Source of the DNA: Bin5 sp034422415
GTDB taxonomy: Bacteria > Chloroflexota > Anaerolineae > Caldilineales > Caldilineaceae
Assembly (NCBI GenBank): GCA_965202955.1
Contig: OZ241871.1
Coordinates: 5,022,001 to 5,086,000 of the forward strand
DNA: 64,000 nt
Reading direction: 5' to 3'
The notes beneath the pieces were generated by a model. The model saw nothing but the letters and a program-made list of their open reading frames with translations, did no database searches and was not told where the DNA came from. How positions within the stretch are numbered: the first letter of the stretch is position 1; each line of letters starts with the position of its first letter. The translations under genes were made by a program, and so were the position numbers. Below are positions 50,494 to 57,991 of the stretch, one piece after another.

Positions 50494-51834
50494 CTATAGC
50501 GAATGGACTACGCCATGAAACGTCTCGCCGTGGACCTCCTCCAGGCGCACATTCGTGATCCGGTTGCCGAGGTCGGTGTCCGCAGGGGCGCTGCCCGCCA
50601 CGCGCAAGTAGTTGTCGGTTAGACCGCTCCACAGCGACGAACCCAGATCGTCGGCGAGCGGCTCTCCGCTGCCCTCCCACAGGACGGGGCGCGTCGTGCC
50701 GAGGAAGCGGGCCCGCTCCTGCTGCCCCGTGCGCGCCACCGCCTCGTGCATTCGCCGCGAGCGTTCCTTCTTGACCGCATTGTCAACCTGTTCGCCGAAG
50801 CTGGCCGCGGCCGTGCCCGCGCGCGGGCTGAAGGGAAAGATATGTGCGTGGGCGAAGCGCATCTCCTCGACGAAAAGCAGCCCCTCTTCAAATTCGGCCT
50901 CGCTCTCCCCCGGGAACCCAACAATCAGATCGGTGGTAATGACGAGGTCCGGGATCGCCTTCCTCGCTTCGGCCGCCAACTGGCGAAAGCTGCCGACCGT
51001 GCAGCGCCGCGCCATCCGCCGCAGCTGGGCGTCGGTACCGGCCTGCAGGGGCAGATGCAGGTGCGGGCACAGCCGCCCGGGCCAGCGCTGCCACAGATCG
51101 AAGAATCCGGCTGCCAGCTCCCAAGGCTCCAGGCTGCTCAGCCGCAGCCGCGGTATATCCGTCTCGGTCAGAATCGCCGCGGTCAGCGCCTTGAGATCGG
51201 ATCGTCCTGCGTCGGTCAGGTCCCGCCCGTACGCGCCCAGATGCACGCCGGTCAGCACAGCTTCGCGATAGCCGCTCGCCGCCAGTCCCTGCACCTCGCG
51301 CACCACGTCGGCGACGGCGCGGCTGCGGCTCTCGCCGCGCAGTACAGTTACGATACAGAAGGTACACCGGTTCTCGCACCCGTCCTGCACCTTGACGAAC
51401 GCGCGCGTGCGCCCGCCTTCCTCCTCGCCGCGCGGCGTCGCAAACGGCGTGCCATGCGGCTGGAGCCGCGCCAGATCGTCGGGATCGGAGAACGCCGCGC
51501 TCCACGGCTCCAGCAGCGAGTGCAGCATCTCCTTGCTGGTGTTGTCCGTCACCAGCTCGACGCCCGGAAGGCGCGCGCTCTCCTCCGGCGCCAGAGTCGC
51601 ATAGCAGCCCGTCATCGCGATGCGGGCCGCCGGATTGCGCTTGTGCAGATGGCGCGCAGCTTGGCGGCTCTTGCGCGCCGCCTGCGCCGTCACTGCGCAC
51701 GTGTTGAGCACGATCACATGCGCGTCCTCGGGACGGCCTACGATCCGGTGCCCCGCTGCGCCGAGCCGTCCCGCCAGGGTATCGTTTTCGCTGAAATTAA
51801 GCCGGCAGCCCAGCTGTTCGAGGAATACGCGCAT
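50494..51834 (-). CDS. mtaB: tRNA t6A37 methylthiotransferase
   Basis: A 446-aa radical SAM enzyme that adds a methylthio group to t6A37 in tRNAs reading ANN codons. The N-terminal UPF0004 domain has VFLEQLGCRLNFSENDTLAG, VLNTCAVTAQAARKSRQAAR and MTGCYATLAPEE for the auxiliary cluster. The radical SAM motif is CENRCTFC (C-x3-C-x2-C) in VKVQDGCENRCTFCIVTVLR. GVHLGAYGRDL and the C-terminal TRAM-like part follow. MRVFLEQ at 51834 is the family start; an ATG at 51840 adds two residues. Divergent from the sugar isomerase at 51928. MtaB rather than MiaB or RimO is favoured by the QLGC start and the TAQA spacing. Confidence 0.92.
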   Translation of the reverse strand: MRVFLEQLGCRLNFSENDTLAGRLGAAGHRIVGRPEDAHVIVLNTCAVTAQAARKSRQAARHLHKRNPAARIAMTGCYATLAPEESARLPGVELVTDNTSKEMLHSLLEPWSAAFSDPDDLARLQPHGTPFATPRGEEEGGRTRAFVKVQDGCENRCTFCIVTVLRGESRSRAVADVVREVQGLAASGYREAVLTGVHLGAYGRDLTDAGRSDLKALTAAILTETDIPRLRLSSLEPWELAAGFFDLWQRWPGRLCPHLHLPLQAGTDAQLRRMARRCTVGSFRQLAAEARKAIPDLVITTDLIVGFPGESEAEFEEGLLFVEEMRFAHAHIFPFSPRAGTAAASFGEQVDNAVKKERSRRMHEAVARTGQQERARFLGTTRPVLWEGSGEPLADDLGSSLWSGLTDNYLRVAGSAPADTDLGNRITNVRLEEVHGETFHGVVHSL

Positions 51835-51927
51835 GATCAATGAATGAATACTGGTTTTCTTCGTCCGGCACAGAATAACACAGACATCGGCTTACCATTC
51901 AATCCGATTTCGGGTATACTCAGTGCC

Positions 51928-52749
51928 ATGAAACTGTCGCTCTCGGTACGCGTCGCCGAAAGTTTCGGCAACAAAAGGGTGAGCGCAATTCCCCTCGATG
52001 AACTGGCCGCCATTGCATCTGGCGCCGCCTACGACGCCCTCTGCATGCGCGCCTCCGTCGTCGGCGTCCACAGCGAACCGGGCGCGGCTGAAAACGTGCG
52101 GCAAACTGTCGCCGCGCACGGTCTGACCGTTTCGATGGTTACCGCCGACTTTGCCGTACCCGAGAACAGCGCCGAAGGTCCCGAAAGCCTGCGCGACATC
52201 ACGCCGTCGCTCAACCTGGCCGAAGCCCTCGGCGCCGACCTGATCCGCATCTGCATGAAGAAGGAAGAGGACATGGGCCACGCGCAGCGGGCTGCCGACG
52301 AGGCACGCGAGCGCGGCATCCGCCTGGCGCACCAGAGCCATACGCGCAGCCTCTTCGAGACGGTCGAGGGGTCGGTCGCCGTCCTCAAGGCGGTCGGTCG
52401 CGCCAACTTCGGCATCATCTACGAGCCGGCCAACCTAGCGCTGTGCGGCGAGTCGTACGGCGAGGCTACCTTGCGAGCCTATCAACCCTGGCTCTTCAAT
52501 GTCTACCTGCAGAACCACACGCCCGAGCCGGACGGCGCCCAACCGATGGAAACCTGGACGCGCGGCGATGTTATGTCCACCCTGCGCCCGCTCGACGCGC
52601 CCGGTGGCATCGACTTTCCCTCCATCTTCGACGCCCTGCGCGCCATTGGCTACGACGGCTGCGTGACCATGCACCAAGCCTTTGGCGGCGACATGACGCC
52701 CCAGGAGGCCACCCGTCGCACCGCCACTTTTCTGCGCGAGCTAATGTAG
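51928..52749 (+). CDS. Sugar phosphate isomerase/epimerase family TIM-barrel protein
   Basis: A 273-aa xylose-isomerase-like TIM barrel. It starts KLSLSVRVAESFGNKRVSAI with the first barrel strands, then GADLIRICMKKEED, GIRLAHQSHTRSLFETVEGS (His and Glu ligands), NFGIIYEPANLALCGESY, NVYLQNHTPEPDGAQP and GYDGCVTMHQAFGGDM. Sequence distance from the isomerase at 20823 is large, so it is not a recent duplicate. Metal-dependent sugar isomerisation or epimerisation is expected; the substrate is unknown. The ATG at 51928 is the family start; the in-frame ATG at 51844 precedes an unconserved tail. It stands alone on the plus strand, divergent from mtaB. Confidence 0.87.
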   Translation: MKLSLSVRVAESFGNKRVSAIPLDELAAIASGAAYDALCMRASVVGVHSEPGAAENVRQTVAAHGLTVSMVTADFAVPENSAEGPESLRDITPSLNLAEALGADLIRICMKKEEDMGHAQRAADEARERGIRLAHQSHTRSLFETVEGSVAVLKAVGRANFGIIYEPANLALCGESYGEATLRAYQPWLFNVYLQNHTPEPDGAQPMETWTRGDVMSTLRPLDAPGGIDFPSIFDALRAIGYDGCVTMHQAFGGDMTPQEATRRTATFLRELM

Positions 52750-52907
52750 GCCGACACCTCTTCTCCGCCAACCATGAAACTGTAGGCTAAGCGGTTGATC
52801 TCATAGAGCATCTCCCCAGGTTCGTACTCTTGGAGACCCTCCCACGCGCCTCTGAGCGTACTGATGCAGCGGTCCAGGTGCTCCGTGTTTATCTGCTTGA
52901 AGGCCTT
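52746..52907 (-). pseudogene. Possible remnant of a nucleotidyltransferase-substrate-binding/HEPN-like protein
   Basis: A short stretch reads KQINTEHLDRCISTLRGAWE, then PGEMLYEINRLAYSFMVGGE, which recalls the helical start of HI0074-type proteins (partners of minimal nucleotidyltransferases). Flanking sequence in the same frame is not protein-like and no start or stop fits. The rest of the 470-base gap (52750-53219) shows nothing I can name. Weak call. Confidence 0.25.
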
Positions 52908-53219
52908 CCCCGCCCCTATTCCTTCGCTTTCGCCAGCACAGCGTTTGGATCTTTCGCCCCAGACTACCAGCATTAGCGCCCCCAGACAACACACGCGGTC
53001 TCGCCCCTTCAATGGCACCCCTACAATTCTCCGCCCTGTCCATCCAGGTGACTCCGCGGTACCGCCGCCGCAACCTGCACTGCGCCGTGGGGCCCGGCCT
53101 CTGCAATTCACTTGTCCGCCGCAAATTTGCTGAATCCCCCGTCTCACTGATGCTGCTGAAAACCCTCCCCCCGAATGGCACGCAACACCAACCCAAATCG
53201 GCCGCCCATTTCAAAAGAC

Positions 53220-55607
53220 CTATTTCCCCCTTGCAGGGGAGGAAGCCGTTTCCGCTCCTTCCACGGTCGCCGCCTCCTGGCAGAGTAGGCTTTCAGAATC
53301 CTTCGGCGCAACGAAGGCGTCGAAGACCAGGCGAGAGTCGGCCGTGATGCCGGGAATGTCTCCAATGAGGGTTACCGTATCGGCCCGAGGCGATAACACG
53401 ATGGCCCCCTCCTCAAGCTGCCTGTACCCATCGAAGATTCTCTCCCAGACGAATGCCTGAGGCAGGCCGTCGGCCGGCTCTGACTCGCTACCTTCATTGT
53501 CCAGCCATCGCAAGGGGTAGGTGGCTGACAATTGGTAGTCGAACCCAAGGTGGCCGCTCTCGTTGCTGGGGTCCACGTCAATCGACACGCTCCATCCGTA
53601 TTTGGAAACGTCACCGTCCGTGCCAACACCGTCTTGAGCTATGTCGTAGGGCAGGTCTCTGACGTGAAAGATTGCGGCAAGCGTTTCCCCGGCAACGGCC
53701 GTGCTGATCCGGACGAAGTCTATGTAGGCCGGCAGCTTCTCCTCCGGCATGTCGGCTATCGTCTGGTTGGGTCTTATTTCGGTTTGGTCACTTCCGCACG
53801 GCCCCGGTACCAGGTACAGCTTAACCGAGGCCTGACAGTCGATTTCGTCGGATAGGCCGCCGGGAAAGTCGTCCGTACTAAAAGCCAGCCGCGAATCGGC
53901 GGTGATACCGGGAACCGCCCCGGAAATCGTAATCGTGTCCTCTTCGGCCAAGACTTCAAGTTCAGCAACCCAGAGAACTTCCATGATGCTTGGGGCCAGC
54001 TTCCAGACGTATGCTATGGCCGCGTCTTCGATCGGGACTGCTTCGTTTTCCCCCTCTCCCGCAGGAGTTACGATATGCGTGGCGGAAAGAAGGTACTCAA
54101 AGCCTCCTCCGTGGCCGGTCCCGAGGTCATTGTCTACATCGATCGACACTTCCCACCGGTACTCCATGGTGTTGGCGTCGACCCCTGTTCGATTGAATGC
54201 CAGCGTCTCCGGAACGTCGGCAAGATGAAAGACGACCGTTAGTGTCTCCCCCGACAGAGAACTGTGGACCCCGGTGATGTCTACATGGGAGGTTGTCAAC
54301 GCCCCGGAAGGCCCGGGGAGCGGCCGCATAGTTTCCTTAACATCGCCAGGGGCATCGGTCGCGGAAATACCGGGGGTCAGCGCTTCAGCTGCGTCGCACA
54401 GCGGAAGCAGTTCTGCCCAGGAGAGAGAAGGAGGACACCCGACCTGATCGGAACCTTCCAGCCTGTCGAAGGCCCCAAACGTGAGCCGCGATTCCGCATT
54501 GAGATCGGGTATGATGGCGTAAAGCGTGATCGTATCGTCTTCGGGAGACACCTCCATCCAGGCGCTCTCGACTAACTCCTTCATGCCGCCATCTTCCGTC
54601 GGGACGAAAAGGATGGGCTTTGCGACGTTCTCGAGGGAGGCGGGGAAATTTGTCCAGCTCTTCGATGGACGAATGTAGTGAAAGGCAGACAGCGTGTAGT
54701 CGGTCCCCCGATCGCCGGTCTGCTTGTCGTTGTCCACGTCGATCAGCACTTCCCACGAATACTCCAACAGCCCTTCGTCGATGCCCGGTCGGTTAAACGT
54801 AAGTCTCTCCGGAAGGTCGCGCAGATGAAAGACGACCGTCAGGGCGCCTCTCCTGTGGTAGGTTTCTACCTGGGTTATATCGATGTACGCGGGCGAGGCG
54901 TCCGAATCTTCGTCGGTTACAGATTGTCCCGGCAAGGCCGCGCCGGCGCCGGACTGGCAATCGCCCAGTGTCACCATCTCCCCATAAAGGGGGAAGCACC
55001 CGGCCCGGTCGACGCCTGCCAGGGCATCGTAAGTCTCAAATGCAAGGCGCGCCTTCGGTGTCAGCCTCGGGATGCCGCCTCTGATCGTGACCGTATCCTC
55101 TTCGACCGACACTTCAATTTTGGCGTCGAGAACAGCGGTCCCACCCTCGTGGTCCAGGCGCAAGGTCCTGGCCCGCACTCTTTCCTCGATTGGCGCAGAG
55201 GCGCCGGCCCCGCCCCCTGAAGCCGGCACAGCATATGAGGCTGAAAGCAGGTGATCAAAACCTCCTCTGAAGCCGGTATTGGGGTCGCCGTCAAGGTCGA
55301 CCAACACGTCCCACTTGTACTCGATTTCGCCTTCTTCAACACCGGGCCTGTTGAAGTCGAGCGTCTCCGGAAGGTCTCTGAGTTGGAATGCAACGATCAG
55401 AATCCTCCATTCCGGTATCGACGTAGTGACCTTTACGATATCGATATGCGGGGCCGACACATCCGACATTTCATCAACCAGGGTATCTCCAGGCGAGAAC
55501 AGTTCTTCGGAACTGCACAGATCCGTTTCCTGCGCGACGACAGGGGTTGACCCTGAGACCAGCAACAGGACCAGGACGAAGATTAAGGCAAGGCTCTTGG
55601 CATTCAA
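53220..55607 (-). CDS. Secreted protein with four acidic beta-rich repeats
   Basis: A 795-aa exported protein. Residues 2-25 are a signal peptide (AKSLALIFVLVLLLVSGSTP). The rest is four copies of a domain of about 190 residues, each with a HIDI-type opening strand, an LxxxFHLRDLPETLxFNRPG motif, a D-x-D-x-D-x-x-T-G acidic turn (VDLDGDPNTGFRGGFD, IDVDNDKQTGDRG, IDVDNDLGTGHGGGF, IDVDPSNESGHLGFDY) with LSAT or LSAF, and a closing EDTVTIRGGIPxLTxxxRLxF. The turns look like calcium sites. I chose the TTG at 55607 because GAGGAG lies eight bases upstream; an ATG at 55628 is in frame. No enzyme motif is recognised. It may be a surface or matrix protein. Confidence 0.8.
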   Translation of the reverse strand: MNAKSLALIFVLVLLLVSGSTPVVAQETDLCSSEELFSPGDTLVDEMSDVSAPHIDIVKVTTSIPEWRILIVAFQLRDLPETLDFNRPGVEEGEIEYKWDVLVDLDGDPNTGFRGGFDHLLSASYAVPASGGGAGASAPIEERVRARTLRLDHEGGTAVLDAKIEVSVEEDTVTIRGGIPRLTPKARLAFETYDALAGVDRAGCFPLYGEMVTLGDCQSGAGAALPGQSVTDEDSDASPAYIDITQVETYHRRGALTVVFHLRDLPERLTFNRPGIDEGLLEYSWEVLIDVDNDKQTGDRGTDYTLSAFHYIRPSKSWTNFPASLENVAKPILFVPTEDGGMKELVESAWMEVSPEDDTITLYAIIPDLNAESRLTFGAFDRLEGSDQVGCPPSLSWAELLPLCDAAEALTPGISATDAPGDVKETMRPLPGPSGALTTSHVDITGVHSSLSGETLTVVFHLADVPETLAFNRTGVDANTMEYRWEVSIDVDNDLGTGHGGGFEYLLSATHIVTPAGEGENEAVPIEDAAIAYVWKLAPSIMEVLWVAELEVLAEEDTITISGAVPGITADSRLAFSTDDFPGGLSDEIDCQASVKLYLVPGPCGSDQTEIRPNQTIADMPEEKLPAYIDFVRISTAVAGETLAAIFHVRDLPYDIAQDGVGTDGDVSKYGWSVSIDVDPSNESGHLGFDYQLSATYPLRWLDNEGSESEPADGLPQAFVWERIFDGYRQLEEGAIVLSPRADTVTLIGDIPGITADSRLVFDAFVAPKDSESLLCQEAATVEGAETASSPARGK

Positions 55608-55831
55608 TGTCGGTTCTCCTCTAGTCAAAGGCAGCCCTGCAATGGGCCCCTGCCCGCGAAGTCGCTTTGGGGGCGGTCTGTCGGCGAGGAGTTCGCTCCG
55701 GCCGGCCGCCCTCTCCCAGTACGCCGTAACGCTGAAACAAGAACATCGCAGTCGCCTTCAATCTCACATTGCAATCTCTCCCAGCTGTCTGCTCCTGCAT
55801 ACGGCGATACCGCGTCTCAAGATGTAACCAT

Positions 55832-56296
55832 TCACCCACCCCCGCGCTGCGCCTCGAGAAAACTGCGCAGGATCACCGCCGCAGCCACCGCATCCTGCCC
55901 CGCGGCGTGCGGCCCGAACTCGGCTGCCCACTCGTCCGCCGCAAAACTGCTGAGGCGCTCGTCCCAAAAGTGGAGCGGCGCCTCCTCCCCGCGGATCCTT
56001 CGCAGCGCGCGCCACAAACGCGCCGCCCAGTTGCGCACCTTGCGCGCCTGCGGCCCCTCGCTGCCGTCCATGTTGAGCGGCAGACCGCACACCACCAGCA
56101 CCGCCTCCTCCTCGGCGTAGATCCTGGCGAGCGCGGCGAAATCTTGCTGCCGGCTGCGCCGGCGCAGCGTGCACAGCGGCCGCACCGTCAGGTGCAGCGG
56201 ATCACAGACCGCGACGCCGATGCGCGCGTCGCCGACGTCCAGCGCAATGATCTTGCCCAGGGGCGAGGCCTGCTCGGATGGGGGTGGCAGGTTCAT
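55832..56296 (-). CDS. ruvX: Putative Holliday junction resolvase RuvX/YqgF
   Basis: A 154-aa RNase H-fold protein. The first catalytic strand IIALDVGDARIGVAVCD carries an Asp, VLVVCGLPLNMDGSEGPQAR follows, then FWDERLSSFAADEW and a last Asp in GQDAVAAAVILRSFLEAQ. Bacterial RuvX/YqgF is linked to Holliday-junction cleavage and 16S rRNA maturation. The ATG at 56296 gives the normal length; an upstream start at 56368 is unconserved. The gene ends the alaS/baseplate-J-like/ruvX group, 13 bases after the preceding gene; alaS-ruvX linkage is known in many bacteria. Confidence 0.9.
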   Translation of the reverse strand: MNLPPPSEQASPLGKIIALDVGDARIGVAVCDPLHLTVRPLCTLRRRSRQQDFAALARIYAEEEAVLVVCGLPLNMDGSEGPQARKVRNWAARLWRALRRIRGEEAPLHFWDERLSSFAADEWAAEFGPHAAGQDAVAAAVILRSFLEAQRGGG

Positions 56297-56309
56297 TTGT
56301 TGCGGGGTG

Positions 56310-57908
56310 TCACTGGCTGCTGCGGGCCGCCTCGCGCAGTTCGACCCGCACCTGTATGCGGCTGGCAAACTGGGGGAGCGTGCCGAACCAGCCGGGGTCC
56401 TGGTAAATCATCGGCTCTCGAGCCAGCAGCCACTCCTCCTGCAGCCGCCGGGCCGCCTCCTCTACGCCCAGACCGGTCACCGCCCGGCTCACCTCGACGC
56501 CGTCGATCGGAATGACATAGTTGCCGCTCGCCTTGACCGTGTAGCGCAGCGTCCGCCCGCTGATCACGCTGTGCGGCTCGATCGAGAAATTGATCGATTC
56601 GGCCACCAGCTGGCCGCGCTCCGGCACCGCCTGGCGCAGCGCCGCCATCGCCGCCTCCTCAGACGCGCTGCGGCTGATCGCGACCCCCTGCAGGAGCACG
56701 CGCAGCGTGAGGTTGAGGACGTCCGATTCCTCGTCGTTGAAGCTGTCAAATGCCTGCGCGACGATGTAGGGCCGGATCAGGCCTTCCGGCAACCACTCGT
56801 CCTCGTGCAGCAGGGGTGATAACTCCGCATGCCCGCGTGCCTCAATGCCGCCGAAAACTTCGTCGACCAGCCTGTCCTTGTCCGCCTGCGTGACCAGCCG
56901 TACGCGGCTCGACTCGCCGCCCTCGGTCGCCTCTGGGTTCGTAACCCTCACGCGCGCGCGCAGCGCGCCGGAAACGGTCGTGATGCTGCCGCTGTCCACA
57001 TTGCCGAACAGACCCGGCTCGGTCGCCTCGATCTCCACCTCCGCCTGCGTCCCGATCGGGCCCGGGATCTCCAGATCCTCCCGTATGCGAAAATCGACGC
57101 GCTCCCCCCGGCTGGTCGAGACGACCGTCCCGGCAGGGATACGCACCGTCCGGTTCGTCTGATTTGTGAAGACAACCTTGCCCTGCGCCGTCTCCACGTC
57201 CGACCAGCCGGTTCCGGTCGTGAACACGCTGCCGGTGTCCTCCACCGTCGTCTCCATCAGGCGCGCCGGCAGCAGCCCACGCCCGAAGTCCGCCTCCTCT
57301 ATCTGTGGGTCCGCCGTCAGCAGCACCGTCGCCTCCAGCGTCCGCTGCCCCGGCACCAGCGTTACCGTCGCCGCCGGCAGCACATAGTAGGCGAAGCCGC
57401 CCAGAAACGCGGCCATGAACAGGCCCAGGAAAATATAGCCGATTACCTGCAGCCAGGCGGGCGTGGCCCGGCGATAGCGCCGCGCGGCCGTAATTCGGCG
57501 CTGCCGGCTGCGATAGAGCCCGGGCCTGCTTTCGACCTGCGCGCTCGGTGAGCCGTCCTCCTTGCGCCAAGGGGGTGGCTCAGGCAGCCCGAGAGCCGGA
57601 TTCGCAGGCGAAATCGACGGCGCCCGTCCCATCCGCCAGCGCCGGCCCCGCAGGGCCGAATCTCTGTTGTAGACGGGAATGCCCAGGAGTTTGGCGTTGC
57701 GGCGGATCGACCGGTTCGTGGTGACGAGCGCCAGTTCCTGATTCAAGGCCTGCGCCTGGCGGTGGAGCAGACGCAGACGCGGCAGGCTCTCCAGCTGCGT
57801 GGACTGCTGCGGCAAAACGACCGCCACCTCGCCGCTGCCCATGCGCGCCAACTCCTGCCGCAGCGCTTCGATTCTGATATCGCCCTCAACGTAAATGAGT
57901 TCGGGCAC
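56310..57908 (-). CDS. Membrane-anchored baseplate-J-like protein
   Basis: A 532-aa protein. Residues 1-80 are an alpha/beta head (LIYVEGDIRIEALRQELARM and LALVTTNRSIRRNAKLLGIP), then a basic Pro-rich linker. A membrane helix follows at 151-177 (WLQVIGYIFLGLFMAAFLGG), then a long external beta-rich part with NQTNRTVRIPAGTVVSTSRG, EIEATEPGLFGNV and DSGSITTVSGALR, which match the baseplate J (gp47) core. Free-standing membrane versions occur in Chloroflexota and Actinobacteria; their function is unknown. No phage genes are nearby. It lies between alaS (83 bases upstream) and ruvX (13 bases downstream) on the same strand. Confidence 0.82.
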   Translation of the reverse strand: MPELIYVEGDIRIEALRQELARMGSGEVAVVLPQQSTQLESLPRLRLLHRQAQALNQELALVTTNRSIRRNAKLLGIPVYNRDSALRGRRWRMGRAPSISPANPALGLPEPPPWRKEDGSPSAQVESRPGLYRSRQRRITAARRYRRATPAWLQVIGYIFLGLFMAAFLGGFAYYVLPAATVTLVPGQRTLEATVLLTADPQIEEADFGRGLLPARLMETTVEDTGSVFTTGTGWSDVETAQGKVVFTNQTNRTVRIPAGTVVSTSRGERVDFRIREDLEIPGPIGTQAEVEIEATEPGLFGNVDSGSITTVSGALRARVRVTNPEATEGGESSRVRLVTQADKDRLVDEVFGGIEARGHAELSPLLHEDEWLPEGLIRPYIVAQAFDSFNDEESDVLNLTLRVLLQGVAISRSASEEAAMAALRQAVPERGQLVAESINFSIEPHSVISGRTLRYTVKASGNYVIPIDGVEVSRAVTGLGVEEAARRLQEEWLLAREPMIYQDPGWFGTLPQFASRIQVRVELREAARSSQ

Positions 57909-57991
57909 CCGAATGCCTCACCCGGCGCATCCGACCGGCTTCAGACCGCTGGCAACGGATGCCTCCCGTCGCCGCGGAACCGTCCCGACGG

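Noticed and set aside
56310..57908. Prophage or contractile injection system
   Set aside because: Only the baseplate-J core is present; no sheath, tube, spike, terminase or capsid genes are nearby, and the protein has a membrane anchor.
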